Source: Sneathiella sedimenti (GTDB lineage: Bacteria; Pseudomonadota; Alphaproteobacteria; Sneathiellales; Sneathiellaceae). Taken from it: a stretch of DNA of 64,000 nucleotides. Each line of letters starts with the position of its first letter. The first letter of the stretch is position 1. The position numbers and the translations under genes are program-made. The DNA lies in contig NZ_JAFLNC010000004.1 in the NCBI RefSeq assembly GCF_017313765.1, positions 186,001 through 250,000 on the forward strand, in the 5' to 3' direction. The notes beneath the pieces were generated by a model. The model was given only the letters and a program-made list of their open reading frames with translations. It had not been told where the DNA came from and did no database searches. Below are positions 28,331 to 38,061 of this stretch, piece by piece.

Positions 28331-29682
28331 TCGGCATGCAGATGCGCTTTCGGCACAATCTGATCCGGCAGGCTCTGCGACCGGCCCTTCTGGGGACGGC
28401 GCTGGTGACGCTTGGCGCCTGTTCCTGGTTCGGCAATGACGAGCCGCCGCCGCTTCCCGGAGACCGGATCTCGATCCTCTCGCTGGAACAGACGCTGGAG
28501 GCCGATGCCGGCCTCGCCGATCTGGAAGTGCGCCTGCCTGTCCCCTATGAGAATGCCAACTGGCCGCAGGCCGGGGGCATCCCCTCCCATGCACTCTATC
28601 ATCTCGAGCTGGGCGATGACCTGAAGGAAGCCTGGCGTGTCGATATCGGCGACGGATCGGACGATGAGAACCGCATGTTCTCCTCCCCGGTGATCGCGAA
28701 CGGCAAGGTCTATGTCATGGACGCCAGCACCACCGTCACCGCCTATTCGGCGGAGGATGGCAAAAAGCTGTGGGGCCGTGACCTGACGCCCGAGGATGAG
28801 GATGACGGCAGCATCGGCGGCGGCGTTTCCTATGAATACGGCCGTGTTTTCGCCACCACCTCCTACGGCGATGTGATCGCGCTGGACGGGGAGAGCGGCG
28901 AGGTTCTCTGGAAAACCAGCCTCAATGTGCCGGTCCGTGCCGCGCCAACCATTGCCGACAAGCAGGTCTTCGCCATCACCTTCGACAGCCGGATTTTCGC
29001 CCTCGACGCGGCAACCGGGGAAATCAACTGGAATTTTGAGGGCGGGGTGGAAACCACCGGCCTTCTGGGCGCGGCCAGCCCGGCCTTCGCCGGCGGGACG
29101 GTCGTCGTTCCGTTCGCAAGCGGGGAAGTCTTCGCCCTGCGCGCCGTCAACGGGCAGCAGGCCTGGAGCGAACAGCTCGTCCGCCGCCGCTTTTACAGCT
29201 CGCTCACCTCGCTCACCGATATCAATGCCTTCCCGGTCATCGACCGGGGCGTCGTCTATGCCGCCAGCTATTCCGGCCGCATGATCGCCGTCGATCTCCG
29301 CTCGGGCAACCGGCTGTGGGACCAGGAAATCTCGACGCTTCAGACCCCGTGGGTCGCGGGCGACTTCCTGTTCGTGGTCACGACTGACGGCGACCTTGTC
29401 TGTCTGTCGCGGCGCAATGGCCTGATCCGCTGGGTCCGTCCGCTCGGCAAGTATGAGGACCCGGAGGAAAAGCGCGACCTGATCATCTGGTCCGGCCCGA
29501 TCCTGGCGAGCGACCGGCTGATCCTGGTGTCCAATTACGGGGTGGCCGTGTCGGTGTCCCCCTATGACGGGAAGGTTCTCGGCCAGATTGAACTTTCCGA
29601 CAATGCGTCGATCCCGCCGGTAGTCGCCGGGAACACCCTTTATATCCTGACTGACAACGCCGATCTGGTGGCGTTGCGTTAA
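28327..29682 (+). CDS. bamB: Outer-membrane assembly lipoprotein BamB
   Basis: 451 residues. The lipoprotein signal ends LVTLGACSWFG (lipobox LGAC). An eight-bladed PQQ-like beta propeller follows, shown by recurring motifs such as VYVMDASTTVTAYSAEDGKKLW, VIALDGESGEVLWK and FALDAATGEINWNF. In the BAM complex it helps insert beta-barrel proteins. Somewhat longer than E. coli BamB (about 390) because of the N-terminal extension. It overlaps the yfgM-like gene (ATGA) and is followed 17 bases later by der, the usual order. Confidence 0.92.
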   Translation: MIGMQMRFRHNLIRQALRPALLGTALVTLGACSWFGNDEPPPLPGDRISILSLEQTLEADAGLADLEVRLPVPYENANWPQAGGIPSHALYHLELGDDLKEAWRVDIGDGSDDENRMFSSPVIANGKVYVMDASTTVTAYSAEDGKKLWGRDLTPEDEDDGSIGGGVSYEYGRVFATTSYGDVIALDGESGEVLWKTSLNVPVRAAPTIADKQVFAITFDSRIFALDAATGEINWNFEGGVETTGLLGAASPAFAGGTVVVPFASGEVFALRAVNGQQAWSEQLVRRRFYSSLTSLTDINAFPVIDRGVVYAASYSGRMIAVDLRSGNRLWDQEISTLQTPWVAGDFLFVVTTDGDLVCLSRRNGLIRWVRPLGKYEDPEEKRDLIIWSGPILASDRLILVSNYGVAVSVSPYDGKVLGQIELSDNASIPPVVAGNTLYILTDNADLVALR

Positions 29683-29699
29683 CATATTGAATTAAGAAC

Positions 29700-31037
29700 A
29701 TGTCTTTTACCGTTGCGATCATTGGCCGTCCGAATGTCGGCAAGTCGACCTTGTTCAACCGTCTGGTGGGCAAGAAGCTGGCGCTTGTCGATGACACGCC
29801 GGGCGTCACCCGCGACCGCCGCGAGGGCGAGGCGAACATCAGCAACCTGCATTTCCGCGTGATCGACACGGCGGGGCTTGAGGAAAGGTTCGACGATAGC
29901 CTGGAAGGCCGCATGCGCCGCCAGACGGAAATCGCGCTGGCCGAGGCGCATGTCGCGCTGATGCTGATCGATGCGCGCACGGGCATCACCCCGCTGGACA
30001 AGCATTTCGCGGACTGGCTCCGCAAATCGGAAACACCGGTTATTCTGGTTGCCAATAAATGCGAGGGCAAGGCCGGCATGCCGGGCCTGATGGAGAGTTT
30101 CTCCCTCGGCCTTGGGGAGCCGATCGCGCTCTCCGCCGAGCATGGCGAGGGTATGGCGGAACTCTTTGACGTGCTGCTCCCGTTCGAGAAGCAGGAGGCG
30201 GAGGAGGACGAACAGGACGAGGAAAAACCGCTGCAGCTCGCCATCGTCGGCCGCCCGAATGCGGGCAAGTCAACGCTCGTCAATTACCTCATCGGCGAGG
30301 ACCGCATGCTGACCGGGCCCGAGGCCGGGGTCACGCGCGATGCCATCGCCGTTGAATGGAACTATGAAGGCCGCGCCATCAAGCTCGTCGATACGGCGGG
30401 CCTGCGCAAGAAGGCGCGGGTGCAGAAGAAGCTCGAAAAGCTCTCCGTTGCCGACAGTCTCCGGGTGATCCGCATGGCGGAGGTGGTCGTCCTCATGGTC
30501 GATGCGGAGGAAACCTTCGAGAAACAGGATCTCACCATCGCCGCTCATGTGATCGAGGAGGGGCGCGCCCTCGTCATCGCGGTGAATAAATGGGACACGG
30601 TGAAGGACCGGCAGGGCACGCTCAAGCTCATCCGCGACCGGCTCTCCATCTCGCTGCCGCAGGTGCGCGGCGTGCCGGTGGTGACCCTCTCGGCGCTCTC
30701 GGGGCGCGGGGTGGAAAAGCTGATCCCGACGGTGCTGGAGGTGTATGAGCTTTGGAATACCCGCATCTCGACCGCGCGGCTCAACCGCTGGCTGGAGGTG
30801 ATGCTGGAGCAGCATCCGCCGCCCATGGCCAAGGGACGCCGCCTTAAAATCCGTTATATGACGCAGGTCAAGGCCCGCCCGCCGACCTTCTCGCTGTTTA
30901 TGTCCTCACGTGGCGAACTGCCGGAAAGCTATATCCGCTATCTGATCAACGGCCTCCGCGAGGACTTTAACCTCCCCGCTGTCCCCATCCGCCTTTTCCC
31001 ACGCACGGGCAAAAATCCTTACGCGGATAAGGGTTAG
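29700..31037 (+). CDS. der: Ribosome-assembly GTPase Der (EngA)
   Basis: 445 residues. Two tandem GTPase domains show P-loops GRPNVGKST (near residue 9) and GRPNAGKST (near residue 184). Each is followed by [14 protein letters not shown] and DTAGLRK, and NKCEG and NKWD specify guanine. The C-terminal KH-like domain carries [20 protein letters not shown]. It is essential for 50S subunit maturation. The acidic linker [12 protein letters not shown] separates the two domains. The end overlaps the convergent SDR gene by 4 bases. Confidence 0.98.
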   Translation: MSFTVAIIGRPNVGKSTLFNRLVGKKLALVDDTPGVTRDRREGEANISNLHFRVIDTAGLEERFDDSLEGRMRRQTEIALAEAHVALMLIDARTGITPLDKHFADWLRKSETPVILVANKCEGKAGMPGLMESFSLGLGEPIALSAEHGEGMAELFDVLLPFEKQEAEEDEQDEEKPLQLAIVGRPNAGKSTLVNYLIGEDRMLTGPEAGVTRDAIAVEWNYEGRAIKLVDTAGLRKKARVQKKLEKLSVADSLRVIRMAEVVVLMVDAEETFEKQDLTIAAHVIEEGRALVIAVNKWDTVKDRQGTLKLIRDRLSISLPQVRGVPVVTLSALSGRGVEKLIPTVLEVYELWNTRISTARLNRWLEVMLEQHPPPMAKGRRLKIRYMTQVKARPPTFSLFMSSRGELPESYIRYLINGLREDFNLPAVPIRLFPRTGKNPYADKG

Positions 31038-31732
31038 GCTTTAAACAACGCCCCATTCTCCTCACTCAGCACGGCGTCGAGGAACATCTGCGCTTTGGTT
31101 TCGGGGAGCGGGTGGTCCTCGGGGTTTTCGGCGGGGTAGGCGATGGCACGGAGGCGGGTGCGGGTCGGGCCGGGATCAATCAGGTTGACTTTGACGTTGG
31201 TCTTGGCGACCTCTGCGGCGTAGGTTTTGGCAATCGTCTCAAGCGCGGTCTTGCTCGCGGCATAGGCGCTCCAGAACTGTTTGTTCTCATGGGCAATGCT
31301 GGAGGTGACAAAGAGGGCGCGGCCCGCCTCGCTCTGGCGGAGTAGCGGATCGACGGCGCGGATCAGCCGCCAGTTGGCATGGACATTGAGCTTGAACACA
31401 TCGTCCCACAGCTCCGGCACATATTGCTGCGTCGGCATCAGCTTGCCGACCATGCCCGCATTACCAACGAGGATATCGAGCTTTTTCCAGCGCTCGTAGA
31501 GCGGCATGGCGAGGCCGTCGATGGCGGCGGTATCCAGCAGGTCGAGCGGGACGAGCGTCGCACTGCCGCCCGCATTCTGGATCTCGTCATCCACTTCCTC
31601 CAGCCCGCCGACGGAGCGCGCGACGAGAATGACATGGGCGCCCTCGGCCGCGAACCTCTTCGCCACTGCCGCGCCAATACCGCTGGAGGCGCCGGTGATC
31701 AGCGCCACTTTATCTTGTAATTTACCGGACAT
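31034..31732 (-). CDS. SDR family oxidoreductase
   Basis: 232 residues of the short-chain dehydrogenase fold. The NAD(P) motif is [13 protein letters not shown] near residue 14, the stabilising NAG motif is in LVGNAGMVG, and the catalytic Ser/Tyr/Lys are in FVTSSIAHE and [11 protein letters not shown]. It is close in layout to YciK-type enzymes, whose substrate is unknown. It starts 24 bases after purF on the same strand. The two overlapping stops with der show tight packing. Confidence 0.92.
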   Translation of the reverse strand: MSGKLQDKVALITGASSGIGAAVAKRFAAEGAHVILVARSVGGLEEVDDEIQNAGGSATLVPLDLLDTAAIDGLAMPLYERWKKLDILVGNAGMVGKLMPTQQYVPELWDDVFKLNVHANWRLIRAVDPLLRQSEAGRALFVTSSIAHENKQFWSAYAASKTALETIAKTYAAEVAKTNVKVNLIDPGPTRTRLRAIAYPAENPEDHPLPETKAQMFLDAVLSEENGALFKA

Positions 31733-31756
31733 GGGATCTTTCGCTAATTTATCGGT

Positions 31757-33229
31757 TTAATATCGTTCGGCGAGCAGGGTCAGCTCCTTGTCGACGCCGC
31801 TCTCGTTATCGACGAGCTCGATCGGGTAGTCGCCGGTGAAGCAGGCATCGCAATATTGCGGCTGTTTCGCGTTGCGGCCCTCTTCGCCCATGGCCTTGTA
31901 AAGACCGTCGAGGGAGATGAAGTTGAGGCTGTCCGCGCCGATAAAGGCGCACATCTCGGCAAGCTCATACTGTGCGGCGAGGAGTTTCGCCCGGCTCGGC
32001 GTATCGACCCCGTAGAAGCAGCTATGGGTGGTGGGCGGGCTGGCGATGCGCATATGCACCTCCGTCGCGCCGGCCTCGCGCACCATCTGCACGATCTTGG
32101 TGGAGGTGGTACCGCGAACGATACTGTCATCGACGAGGATGACCCGCTTGCCGTTAATCAGGGCGCGGTTGGCGTTATGCTTGAGCTTGACGCCGAGATG
32201 GCGGATCTGGTCCGTCGGCTCGATAAAGGTGCGGCCGACATAATGGTTGCGGATGATCCCCAGATCAAAGGGGATGCCCGATTTTTCCGCATAGCCGATG
32301 GCGGCGGGCGTGCCGCTGTCCGGCACGGGAATCACGAGATCGGCCTCGACCGGGTTTTCCGTGGCCAGCTGGCTGCCGATGGATTTGCGCACATCATAGA
32401 CCGAGCGCCCCTCGACCACGCTGTCGGGACGGGAGAAGTAGATATGCTCGAACACACAGAAGCGCTTGGGCGGCGTGGAGAAGGGGAAATGGGTGGAAAT
32501 GCCGCTGTCATCGACGACGACAACCTCGCCCGGCGAGACATCGCGGACAAACTCCGCCCCGATGATATCGAGGGCGCAGGTCTCCGACGTCAGGATATAG
32601 GCGTTCTCGAGCTTGCCGAGCACCAGCGGGCGCACGCCGAACGGGTCGCGCATGCCGACCATCTTCTTGCTGGTCAGGGCGACGAGGGAATAGGCGCCGG
32701 TGATTTTCGACATCGCATCGACGAGGCAGTCAACAACGCGGGTCTTCTTGCTGTTGGCGACCAGGTGGATGATCACCTCGGTATCCATGGTCGACTGGAA
32801 GATGCTGCCCTCCTGCACGAGGCGGCGGTGCAGGGTGGAGGCATTGGTCAGGTTGCCGTTATGGGCGACGGCGAGGCCGCCATTTGCGAGATCGGCGAAG
32901 ATCGGCTGGACATTGCGCAGCACGGTGCCGCCGGTGGTGGCGTAGCGGTTATGGCCGAGCGCGGCGTTGCCCTTCAGGCTCTTGATGACTTCCTCGGTCG
33001 AGAAATTGTCGCCGACCTTGCCCATGGCCTTGTGGCTGTGGAAATGCCGGCCGTCATGGCTGACGATCCCGGCGGCTTCCTGGCCGCGATGCTGCAGCGC
33101 ATGAAGGCCGAGGGCGGCGAGGGCGCCCGCTTCCGGGTGGCCGTAAATTCCGAAAACCCCGCATTCCTCATGCAGCTTGTCATCATCGAACGGATTGCAA
33201 GAAACGTGGGCGGCGGAAGACTCAGTCAT
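31757..33229 (-). CDS. purF: Amidophosphoribosyltransferase
   Basis: 490 residues catalysing the first step of purine synthesis, PRPP plus glutamine to phosphoribosylamine. The N-terminal nucleophile Cys is in EECGVFGIYGHPEAG and is preceded by about 22 residues that the family removes as a propeptide. The PRTase motif VILVDDSIVRGTTSTK and the ending CDACFTGDYP are present; in some members the latter region carries cysteines for an Fe-S cluster. The ATG overlaps the cvpA stop by 4 bases, a conserved cvpA-purF coupling. Confidence 0.98.
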   Translation of the reverse strand: MTESSAAHVSCNPFDDDKLHEECGVFGIYGHPEAGALAALGLHALQHRGQEAAGIVSHDGRHFHSHKAMGKVGDNFSTEEVIKSLKGNAALGHNRYATTGGTVLRNVQPIFADLANGGLAVAHNGNLTNASTLHRRLVQEGSIFQSTMDTEVIIHLVANSKKTRVVDCLVDAMSKITGAYSLVALTSKKMVGMRDPFGVRPLVLGKLENAYILTSETCALDIIGAEFVRDVSPGEVVVVDDSGISTHFPFSTPPKRFCVFEHIYFSRPDSVVEGRSVYDVRKSIGSQLATENPVEADLVIPVPDSGTPAAIGYAEKSGIPFDLGIIRNHYVGRTFIEPTDQIRHLGVKLKHNANRALINGKRVILVDDSIVRGTTSTKIVQMVREAGATEVHMRIASPPTTHSCFYGVDTPSRAKLLAAQYELAEMCAFIGADSLNFISLDGLYKAMGEEGRNAKQPQYCDACFTGDYPIELVDNESGVDKELTLLAERY

Positions 33230-33921
33230 TTGGGTTTTTCCTGTGTGCTCTTGGTTAGGTTTTCCATTTGCTGGCGGGCTTTGTCGTCATAGCCCTTGTC
33301 GAGGAGGTTCACGGCCCCGTCGACACTGTTTTTCAGGCCATCCTTGACCCCGTCGGGCAACTCGTCATATTTCTGCTTGAGGCGATCCATCGTGTCCTTG
33401 TCGCTTTCTTTCGAAATATTCAGGTTCTCCTGCATATCGGGCGGCAACAGCCGCGCCACGAATTCTCCGCTTGCTTCAATAATCGGCAGCATCCTCGCCT
33501 GCAATATCCACTCCGGCCGATCCTTTTCCGGGATGAACTGGACGAAAACCAGCCAGGCAATGCCGAGCAGGATAGCGCCGCGCGCGATGCCGAAGAAAAT
33601 CCCCAGCGAGCGGTCCAGCGCGCCAAGGCTCGACGCCTTGACCTTTTCCGAGATTGCATGGCTGATATAGGACAAAATGACCAGAGAGAGAATAAAAATC
33701 ACCGCCCCGGTCAAAATATCTGCGATCAGCAGGTTCAGAATGAACTCCCGGGCGATCGGCTGGGCAATCGGAAACAGGTAGAGACTGAGGAAAATTGCAC
33801 CGACCCAGCCCGCCACCGAGAGCGTTTCCTTCACGAATCCGCGGATGAAGCCGAAAATCGCCGAGATGAGAAGAATGACCAGTATGGCGGCGTCCGCGCC
33901 TTGGATGGGCATATTTTCCAT
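33226..33921 (-). CDS. cvpA: CvpA family membrane protein
   Basis: 231 residues. Four hydrophobic segments occupy the first 140 residues, starting AAILVILLISAIFGFIRGFV with the family Gly-Phe-x-Arg-Gly turn. The C-terminal 80 residues are polar and likely cytoplasmic or periplasmic. In E. coli it is needed for colicin V production and envelope stress tolerance; its biochemical role is unclear. TAGGAG lies 6 bases before the ATG. It precedes purF with a 4-base overlap. Confidence 0.93.
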   Translation of the reverse strand: MENMPIQGADAAILVILLISAIFGFIRGFVKETLSVAGWVGAIFLSLYLFPIAQPIAREFILNLLIADILTGAVIFILSLVILSYISHAISEKVKASSLGALDRSLGIFFGIARGAILLGIAWLVFVQFIPEKDRPEWILQARMLPIIEASGEFVARLLPPDMQENLNISKESDKDTMDRLKQKYDELPDGVKDGLKNSVDGAVNLLDKGYDDKARQQMENLTKSTQEKPK

Positions 33922-33929
33922 GGGTACTC

Positions 33930-35309
33930 CTATACTGCCCGGGTCATCGGTTTTGTCTCGGAGAAAAGCGAGACGATTTCCCGTAAATGCTCAATTTCGA
34001 TAATCTTCATGGGGCCGGCCTTGACCTTGCTGCCGGCGGGGATGATGGCGGTGGTGAAGCCGAGCTTCGCCGCCTCCTTCAAACGGGCGTCGGTCTGGCC
34101 AACCGGGCGAATCTCTCCCGACAGGCCGATCTCGCCGAAAAACAGGCTGCCCGGCGGCACCGGAATGTCCGAGATGGAGGAGACAAGCGCTGCGGCAACC
34201 GCAAGGTCCGCCGCCGGTTCCTGCACGCGCAGGCCGCCTGCCACGTTGAGATAGACCTCGCTGCCCGCGAAGGAGAGATCGCAGCGGGTATCGAGCACGG
34301 CCAGCACCATGGCAAGGCGGCTGGTGTCCCAGCCGATTACGGCGCGGCGCGGCGTCGCCTGCGAGGTGGCCGCGACCAGCCCCTGGATTTCCACAAGCAG
34401 CGGGCGCGTCCCCTCCATGCCGGCAAAGACGGAGGCGCCGCTGATTGTCTTGTCGGGGCTTGAGATAAACAGGGAGGAGGGGTTCGCCACCTCCTTCAGC
34501 CCGGCATCCGACATCTCGAACACGCCGATCTCGTCCGTCGCGCCGAAGCGGTTTTTCACCGCGCGCAGGATACGGAACTGATGGCCACGGTCGCCCTCGA
34601 AATAGAGCACGGTGTCGACCATATGCTCCAGCACGCGGGGGCCGGCGATCTGCCCGTCCTTGGTGACATGGCCGACGAGGATGACGCTGGTGCCGGTTTT
34701 CCGGGCCAATCGGATCAGCTCCTGCGCGGAGGCGCGCACTTGCGCGACCGTGCCCGGGGCACTCGGCAGGTTGTCGGCAAAGACGGTCTGGATCGAATCG
34801 ATCACCAGCAGTTTCGGCGTTGCCGTCTTTTCCACGCTGGTGATGATATCGCGGATCGAGTTGGCGGAGGCCAGCTGCACCGGCGCGTCGGCAAGGCCGA
34901 GCCGCTGGGCGCGCATGGAAATCTGCTGCGTTGCCTCCTCGCCGGAGATGTAGATACAGGGGGAGCCCGCCATCGCCATTTTCGCGACCGCCTGTAACAG
35001 CAGGGTCGACTTGCCGATGCCCGGATCGCCGCCGATCAGGATGGAGGAGCCGGGGACGAAGCCGCCGCCCAGTACCCGGTCCAGCTCCCCGATCTGGCTG
35101 GCCGTGCGTTTATATTCGGAGATGTCGGCATTGAGCGCGGTGAAGGTGAGGGCGCGGCCCTTGCCGGTGCTGAGGCCGCTCGGCACGGCGACATCGGCCG
35201 TGCTTTCCAGCAGAGAGTTCCACTCCCCGCAGGACTCACAGCGGCCTTGCCATTTCCGGTAGGTTTCGCCACAACTTTGGCAGGTGAATTGTTCGCTGGA
35301 TCGCGCCAT
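33930..35309 (-). CDS. radA: DNA repair protein RadA (Sms)
   Basis: 459 residues. An N-terminal four-cysteine zinc finger (CQSCGETYRKWQGRCESCGEW) leads into a RecA-like ATPase with Walker A GGDPGIGKST. The RadA-specific KNRFG motif is in AVKNRFGATDE. A Lon-like C-terminal domain follows (LRVQEPAADLAVAAALVSS). It drives branch migration in recombination repair. The gene is 8 bases upstream of cvpA, so radA-cvpA-purF form one unit. Confidence 0.97.
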   Translation of the reverse strand: MARSSEQFTCQSCGETYRKWQGRCESCGEWNSLLESTADVAVPSGLSTGKGRALTFTALNADISEYKRTASQIGELDRVLGGGFVPGSSILIGGDPGIGKSTLLLQAVAKMAMAGSPCIYISGEEATQQISMRAQRLGLADAPVQLASANSIRDIITSVEKTATPKLLVIDSIQTVFADNLPSAPGTVAQVRASAQELIRLARKTGTSVILVGHVTKDGQIAGPRVLEHMVDTVLYFEGDRGHQFRILRAVKNRFGATDEIGVFEMSDAGLKEVANPSSLFISSPDKTISGASVFAGMEGTRPLLVEIQGLVAATSQATPRRAVIGWDTSRLAMVLAVLDTRCDLSFAGSEVYLNVAGGLRVQEPAADLAVAAALVSSISDIPVPPGSLFFGEIGLSGEIRPVGQTDARLKEAAKLGFTTAIIPAGSKVKAGPMKIIEIEHLREIVSLFSETKPMTRAV

Positions 35310-35376
35310 TCAGCTTTCCGTCCAAAAAAATCCGGTCACAGCCGTCATAAATTCAATAGGGGCGGCCATCCGCCAT

Positions 35377-36153
35377 TCAGGGTTTCAAAATATCCAGTTT
35401 GATCGGCCCGTCCACATCGCCATGGACGAACTGCTCCACATAGGGATCACCGCAGGTATGAATCTCCGAGGCGAGCCCCGCCCACACAACACTTCCCTTA
35501 TAAAGGAGGGCGATGCGGTCTGCAATTTTTTGCGCGCTCTCCATATCGTGGGAAATGGTGAGGGTGGTGGCGCCAAGATCCTGCGTGCAATCACGGATCA
35601 GGTTATCGATCACGTCGCCCATGATCGGGTCGAGGCCGGTCGTCGGCTCATCGAAAAAGATGATCTCCGGGTCCGCCGCGATGGCCCGGGCGAGGCCGAC
35701 GCGCTTCTGCATGCCGATGGAAAGCTCCGCCGAGTGTTTTTCCGCGAGATCGGGACCGAGGCCGACAAGCGCCAGTTTCTGGATGGCGATGTCCTTCGCG
35801 TCCTTGCGGTTCATGCCATGGGCCTGGATCAGGCCGAAGGCGACATTCTCCCACACGGTCAGGCTGTCGAACAGCGCCGCATACTGGAACAGCATCCCGG
35901 TTTTCCGCAGGATCTGCTCGCGCTTATGGGTGTTGGCGTTGGTGATATCCTCCCCGTCGATGAGGATCTGGCCGCTTTCCGGTTTCAGCAGGCCAAGGAT
36001 GCATTTCAGCATCACCGACTTGCCAGTGCCCGAACCGCCGATGACAACCAGCGATTCCCCCGCCATGATGGAAAGGTTGAGGTTGTCGAGAATGACTTTC
36101 TTGCCGAACGCCTTGCAGACGTTGCGAAGCTCGATTTTTGGGACGTCCGACAT
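35377..36153 (-). CDS. mlaF: Mla-type ABC transporter ATP-binding protein
   Basis: 258 residues. Walker A is VIGGSGTGKSVML, the signature region is AELSIGMQKRVGLARA in the divergent Mla form, and Walker B is IIFFDEPTTGLDP. It energises retrograde or anterograde phospholipid transport between the membranes. It follows mlaE by 4 bases. No MCE-domain mlaD, mlaC or mlaB lies nearby, so the partner genes must be elsewhere or absent. Confidence 0.9.
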   Translation of the reverse strand: MSDVPKIELRNVCKAFGKKVILDNLNLSIMAGESLVVIGGSGTGKSVMLKCILGLLKPESGQILIDGEDITNANTHKREQILRKTGMLFQYAALFDSLTVWENVAFGLIQAHGMNRKDAKDIAIQKLALVGLGPDLAEKHSAELSIGMQKRVGLARAIAADPEIIFFDEPTTGLDPIMGDVIDNLIRDCTQDLGATTLTISHDMESAQKIADRIALLYKGSVVWAGLASEIHTCGDPYVEQFVHGDVDGPIKLDILKP

Positions 36154-36157
36154 CGGC

Positions 36158-36934
36158 TTAATCGATCAGCAGGACGGTGAGGAAATAGTCGCTGATCAGG
36201 ATCATGACGAAGGAGGAGACCACCGCATTCGTTGTCGCCTTGCCCACCCCTTGCGCGCCGCCGGTCGAGTTGAACCCGTGGTAGCAGCCCATCAGCGTGA
36301 CGATAAAGCCGAACACGCTGGCCTTGATCAGGCCGGACACCACGTCGCGAATTTCGAGGAATTCAAAGGTGTTGTTAAGATAGTTGCTGGCATTGAAGCC
36401 GAGCTTTTCCGTCGCCACCAGGAAGCCGCCCGACACCCCGATGATATCGCCGACCAGCACGAGGAAGGGGAGCGTTACCAGCCCGGCAATCAGCCGCGGC
36501 GCGACGAGATATTTAAACGGGTTGGTGGAGAGGGTGACGAGGGCGTCAATCTGCTCGGTCACCCGCATGGTGCCGATCTCGGCGGCGATGGCCGCGCCCA
36601 CACGTCCGGCGATCATCAAACCCGATAGCACCGGTGCCAGTTCACGGGTGAGGCCGATGACAACGATTGTCGCGACGGCACTCTCCGCATTGAAGCGGGA
36701 GGAGCCGACATAAATCTGCAGCGCCAGCACCATCCCGGTGAATAGCGCCGTCATCCCCACAACGGGGAGGGAGTAATAGCCGATATCCATCATCTGCTTG
36801 CCGAGAAGGCGGAGATAATAGGGCGGTACGATGCAATGACGCAGGCTGTGGGCGGTGAAGATGGCGATCCGGCCGACCGCTGCCATGAAGGAGAGGAAAA
36901 CCCGACCAATAGTGGCTAGAAAGTTATGTTCCAT
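36158..36934 (-). CDS. mlaE: Mla-type ABC transporter permease
   Basis: 258 residues of the MlaE/DUF140 permease family with five to six membrane segments. Conserved family stretches are GMVLALQIYVG, GLTRELAPVLSGLMIAGRVGAAIAAEIGTMRVTEQIDAL and the ending GVGKATTNAVVSSFVMILISDYF. It works with the ATPase encoded next to it in phospholipid traffic that maintains outer-membrane asymmetry. Alr is 3 bases downstream of its start, so the genes are read as one unit with alr. Confidence 0.92.
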   Translation of the reverse strand: MEHNFLATIGRVFLSFMAAVGRIAIFTAHSLRHCIVPPYYLRLLGKQMMDIGYYSLPVVGMTALFTGMVLALQIYVGSSRFNAESAVATIVVIGLTRELAPVLSGLMIAGRVGAAIAAEIGTMRVTEQIDALVTLSTNPFKYLVAPRLIAGLVTLPFLVLVGDIIGVSGGFLVATEKLGFNASNYLNNTFEFLEIRDVVSGLIKASVFGFIVTLMGCYHGFNSTGGAQGVGKATTNAVVSSFVMILISDYFLTVLLID

Positions 36935-36937
36935 GTC

Positions 36938-38050
36938 CTAGACCGCCGCGTCCAGATATTCACGATAATAGCGGCTGCCAAGCGCGGTGAGGACTTCATA
37001 GGGGATGGTGTCCGCATGGACCGCCACTTCATCAAGCGGGACTGCGCCGCCTATCAGGTCGACAAAGGCGCCGGGTGCACAATCGCCCGCCGGAACCTTA
37101 CTGACATCAACGGTGATTATATCCATGGAAACGCGTCCTACTACTGGAACCTTGATATTGTTAATCGCACATTCAGCCTTATTACCCAGGACGCGAAAAT
37201 AGCCGTCTGCATAGCCGACAGAAACGGTTGCAATCCGGCTCGACCCCTCAGTTCGGAATGTCGCACCATAGCCAACGGGAAATTCGCTGTCAACGTCCGC
37301 CACCCGCAGGATACGTCCGCGCAAATGCACCACCTCCCGCATCGGATTGGGCGCGCCGGCATGGGGGTTGCCGCCAAACAGGGCAATGCCCGGCCGGACC
37401 ATGTCGAAATGATAGTCGGGCCCGAGGAAAATCCCGGCGGAGTTGGCGAAGGAAACCGGCGTGTTGCGTAGCTTCTTGGGCAGGATGCTCCGGAAAAACT
37501 CGAGCTTCTCAAGCTGTTCGCGGTTCATCGGATCGTCGGCCACATCGGCGCAGGAAAGATGGCTCATCACGAAGTCGATCTCGATATTGTTGAGCAGCTC
37601 CGGCGCCGCGGCGAGTTCCCGGATCTCTGCCTCCAGCAGGCCAAGGCGGGTCATCCCGGTATCCAGATGCAAAAGCGCGTGAAGCGGCCCGCGTGTTTTC
37701 GCGAACGCCGCCCATTGGCGGATATCATGCAGGGAGTTGAGGACAGGATCGAGGCGATGCGCGAGATAGATTTCCTCCGTGTCGGGGAGGAGGCCGGCGA
37801 GAATATGGATTTTGGCGTCGGGCAATAGCGCGCGTAGGGTAACGCCTTCCCCGGGCAGGGCAACAAAAAACCGCCGGCACCCCGCTGCATAGAGGGCCGG
37901 GCCGACTTTCTCGATCCCGAGACCATAGGCATTGGCCTTGACCGAGGCCGCACATTCGGCGGGCGCGGCCTTGTCCCGCAGCAAGCAGTAATTTTCCTTG
38001 AGAGCCCCGAGATTGATCGTCAGATGCGCTCCCGCCAGTTTACGCTCCAT
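36938..38050 (-). CDS. alr: Alanine racemase
   Basis: 370 residues, PLP-dependent, interconverting L- and D-alanine for peptidoglycan. The cofactor lysine lies in SVKANAYGLGI near residue 39, the second catalytic Tyr is in the C-terminal half, and SVGYADGYFR is the typical C-terminal barrel motif. Length fits the family. It lies 11 bases after dnaB; dnaB-alr is a frequent pair in alphaproteobacteria. Confidence 0.96.
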   Translation of the reverse strand: MERKLAGAHLTINLGALKENYCLLRDKAAPAECAASVKANAYGLGIEKVGPALYAAGCRRFFVALPGEGVTLRALLPDAKIHILAGLLPDTEEIYLAHRLDPVLNSLHDIRQWAAFAKTRGPLHALLHLDTGMTRLGLLEAEIRELAAAPELLNNIEIDFVMSHLSCADVADDPMNREQLEKLEFFRSILPKKLRNTPVSFANSAGIFLGPDYHFDMVRPGIALFGGNPHAGAPNPMREVVHLRGRILRVADVDSEFPVGYGATFRTEGSSRIATVSVGYADGYFRVLGNKAECAINNIKVPVVGRVSMDIITVDVSKVPAGDCAPGAFVDLIGGAVPLDEVAVHADTIPYEVLTALGSRYYREYLDAAV

Positions 38051-38061
38051 CCGCGGCGCTC

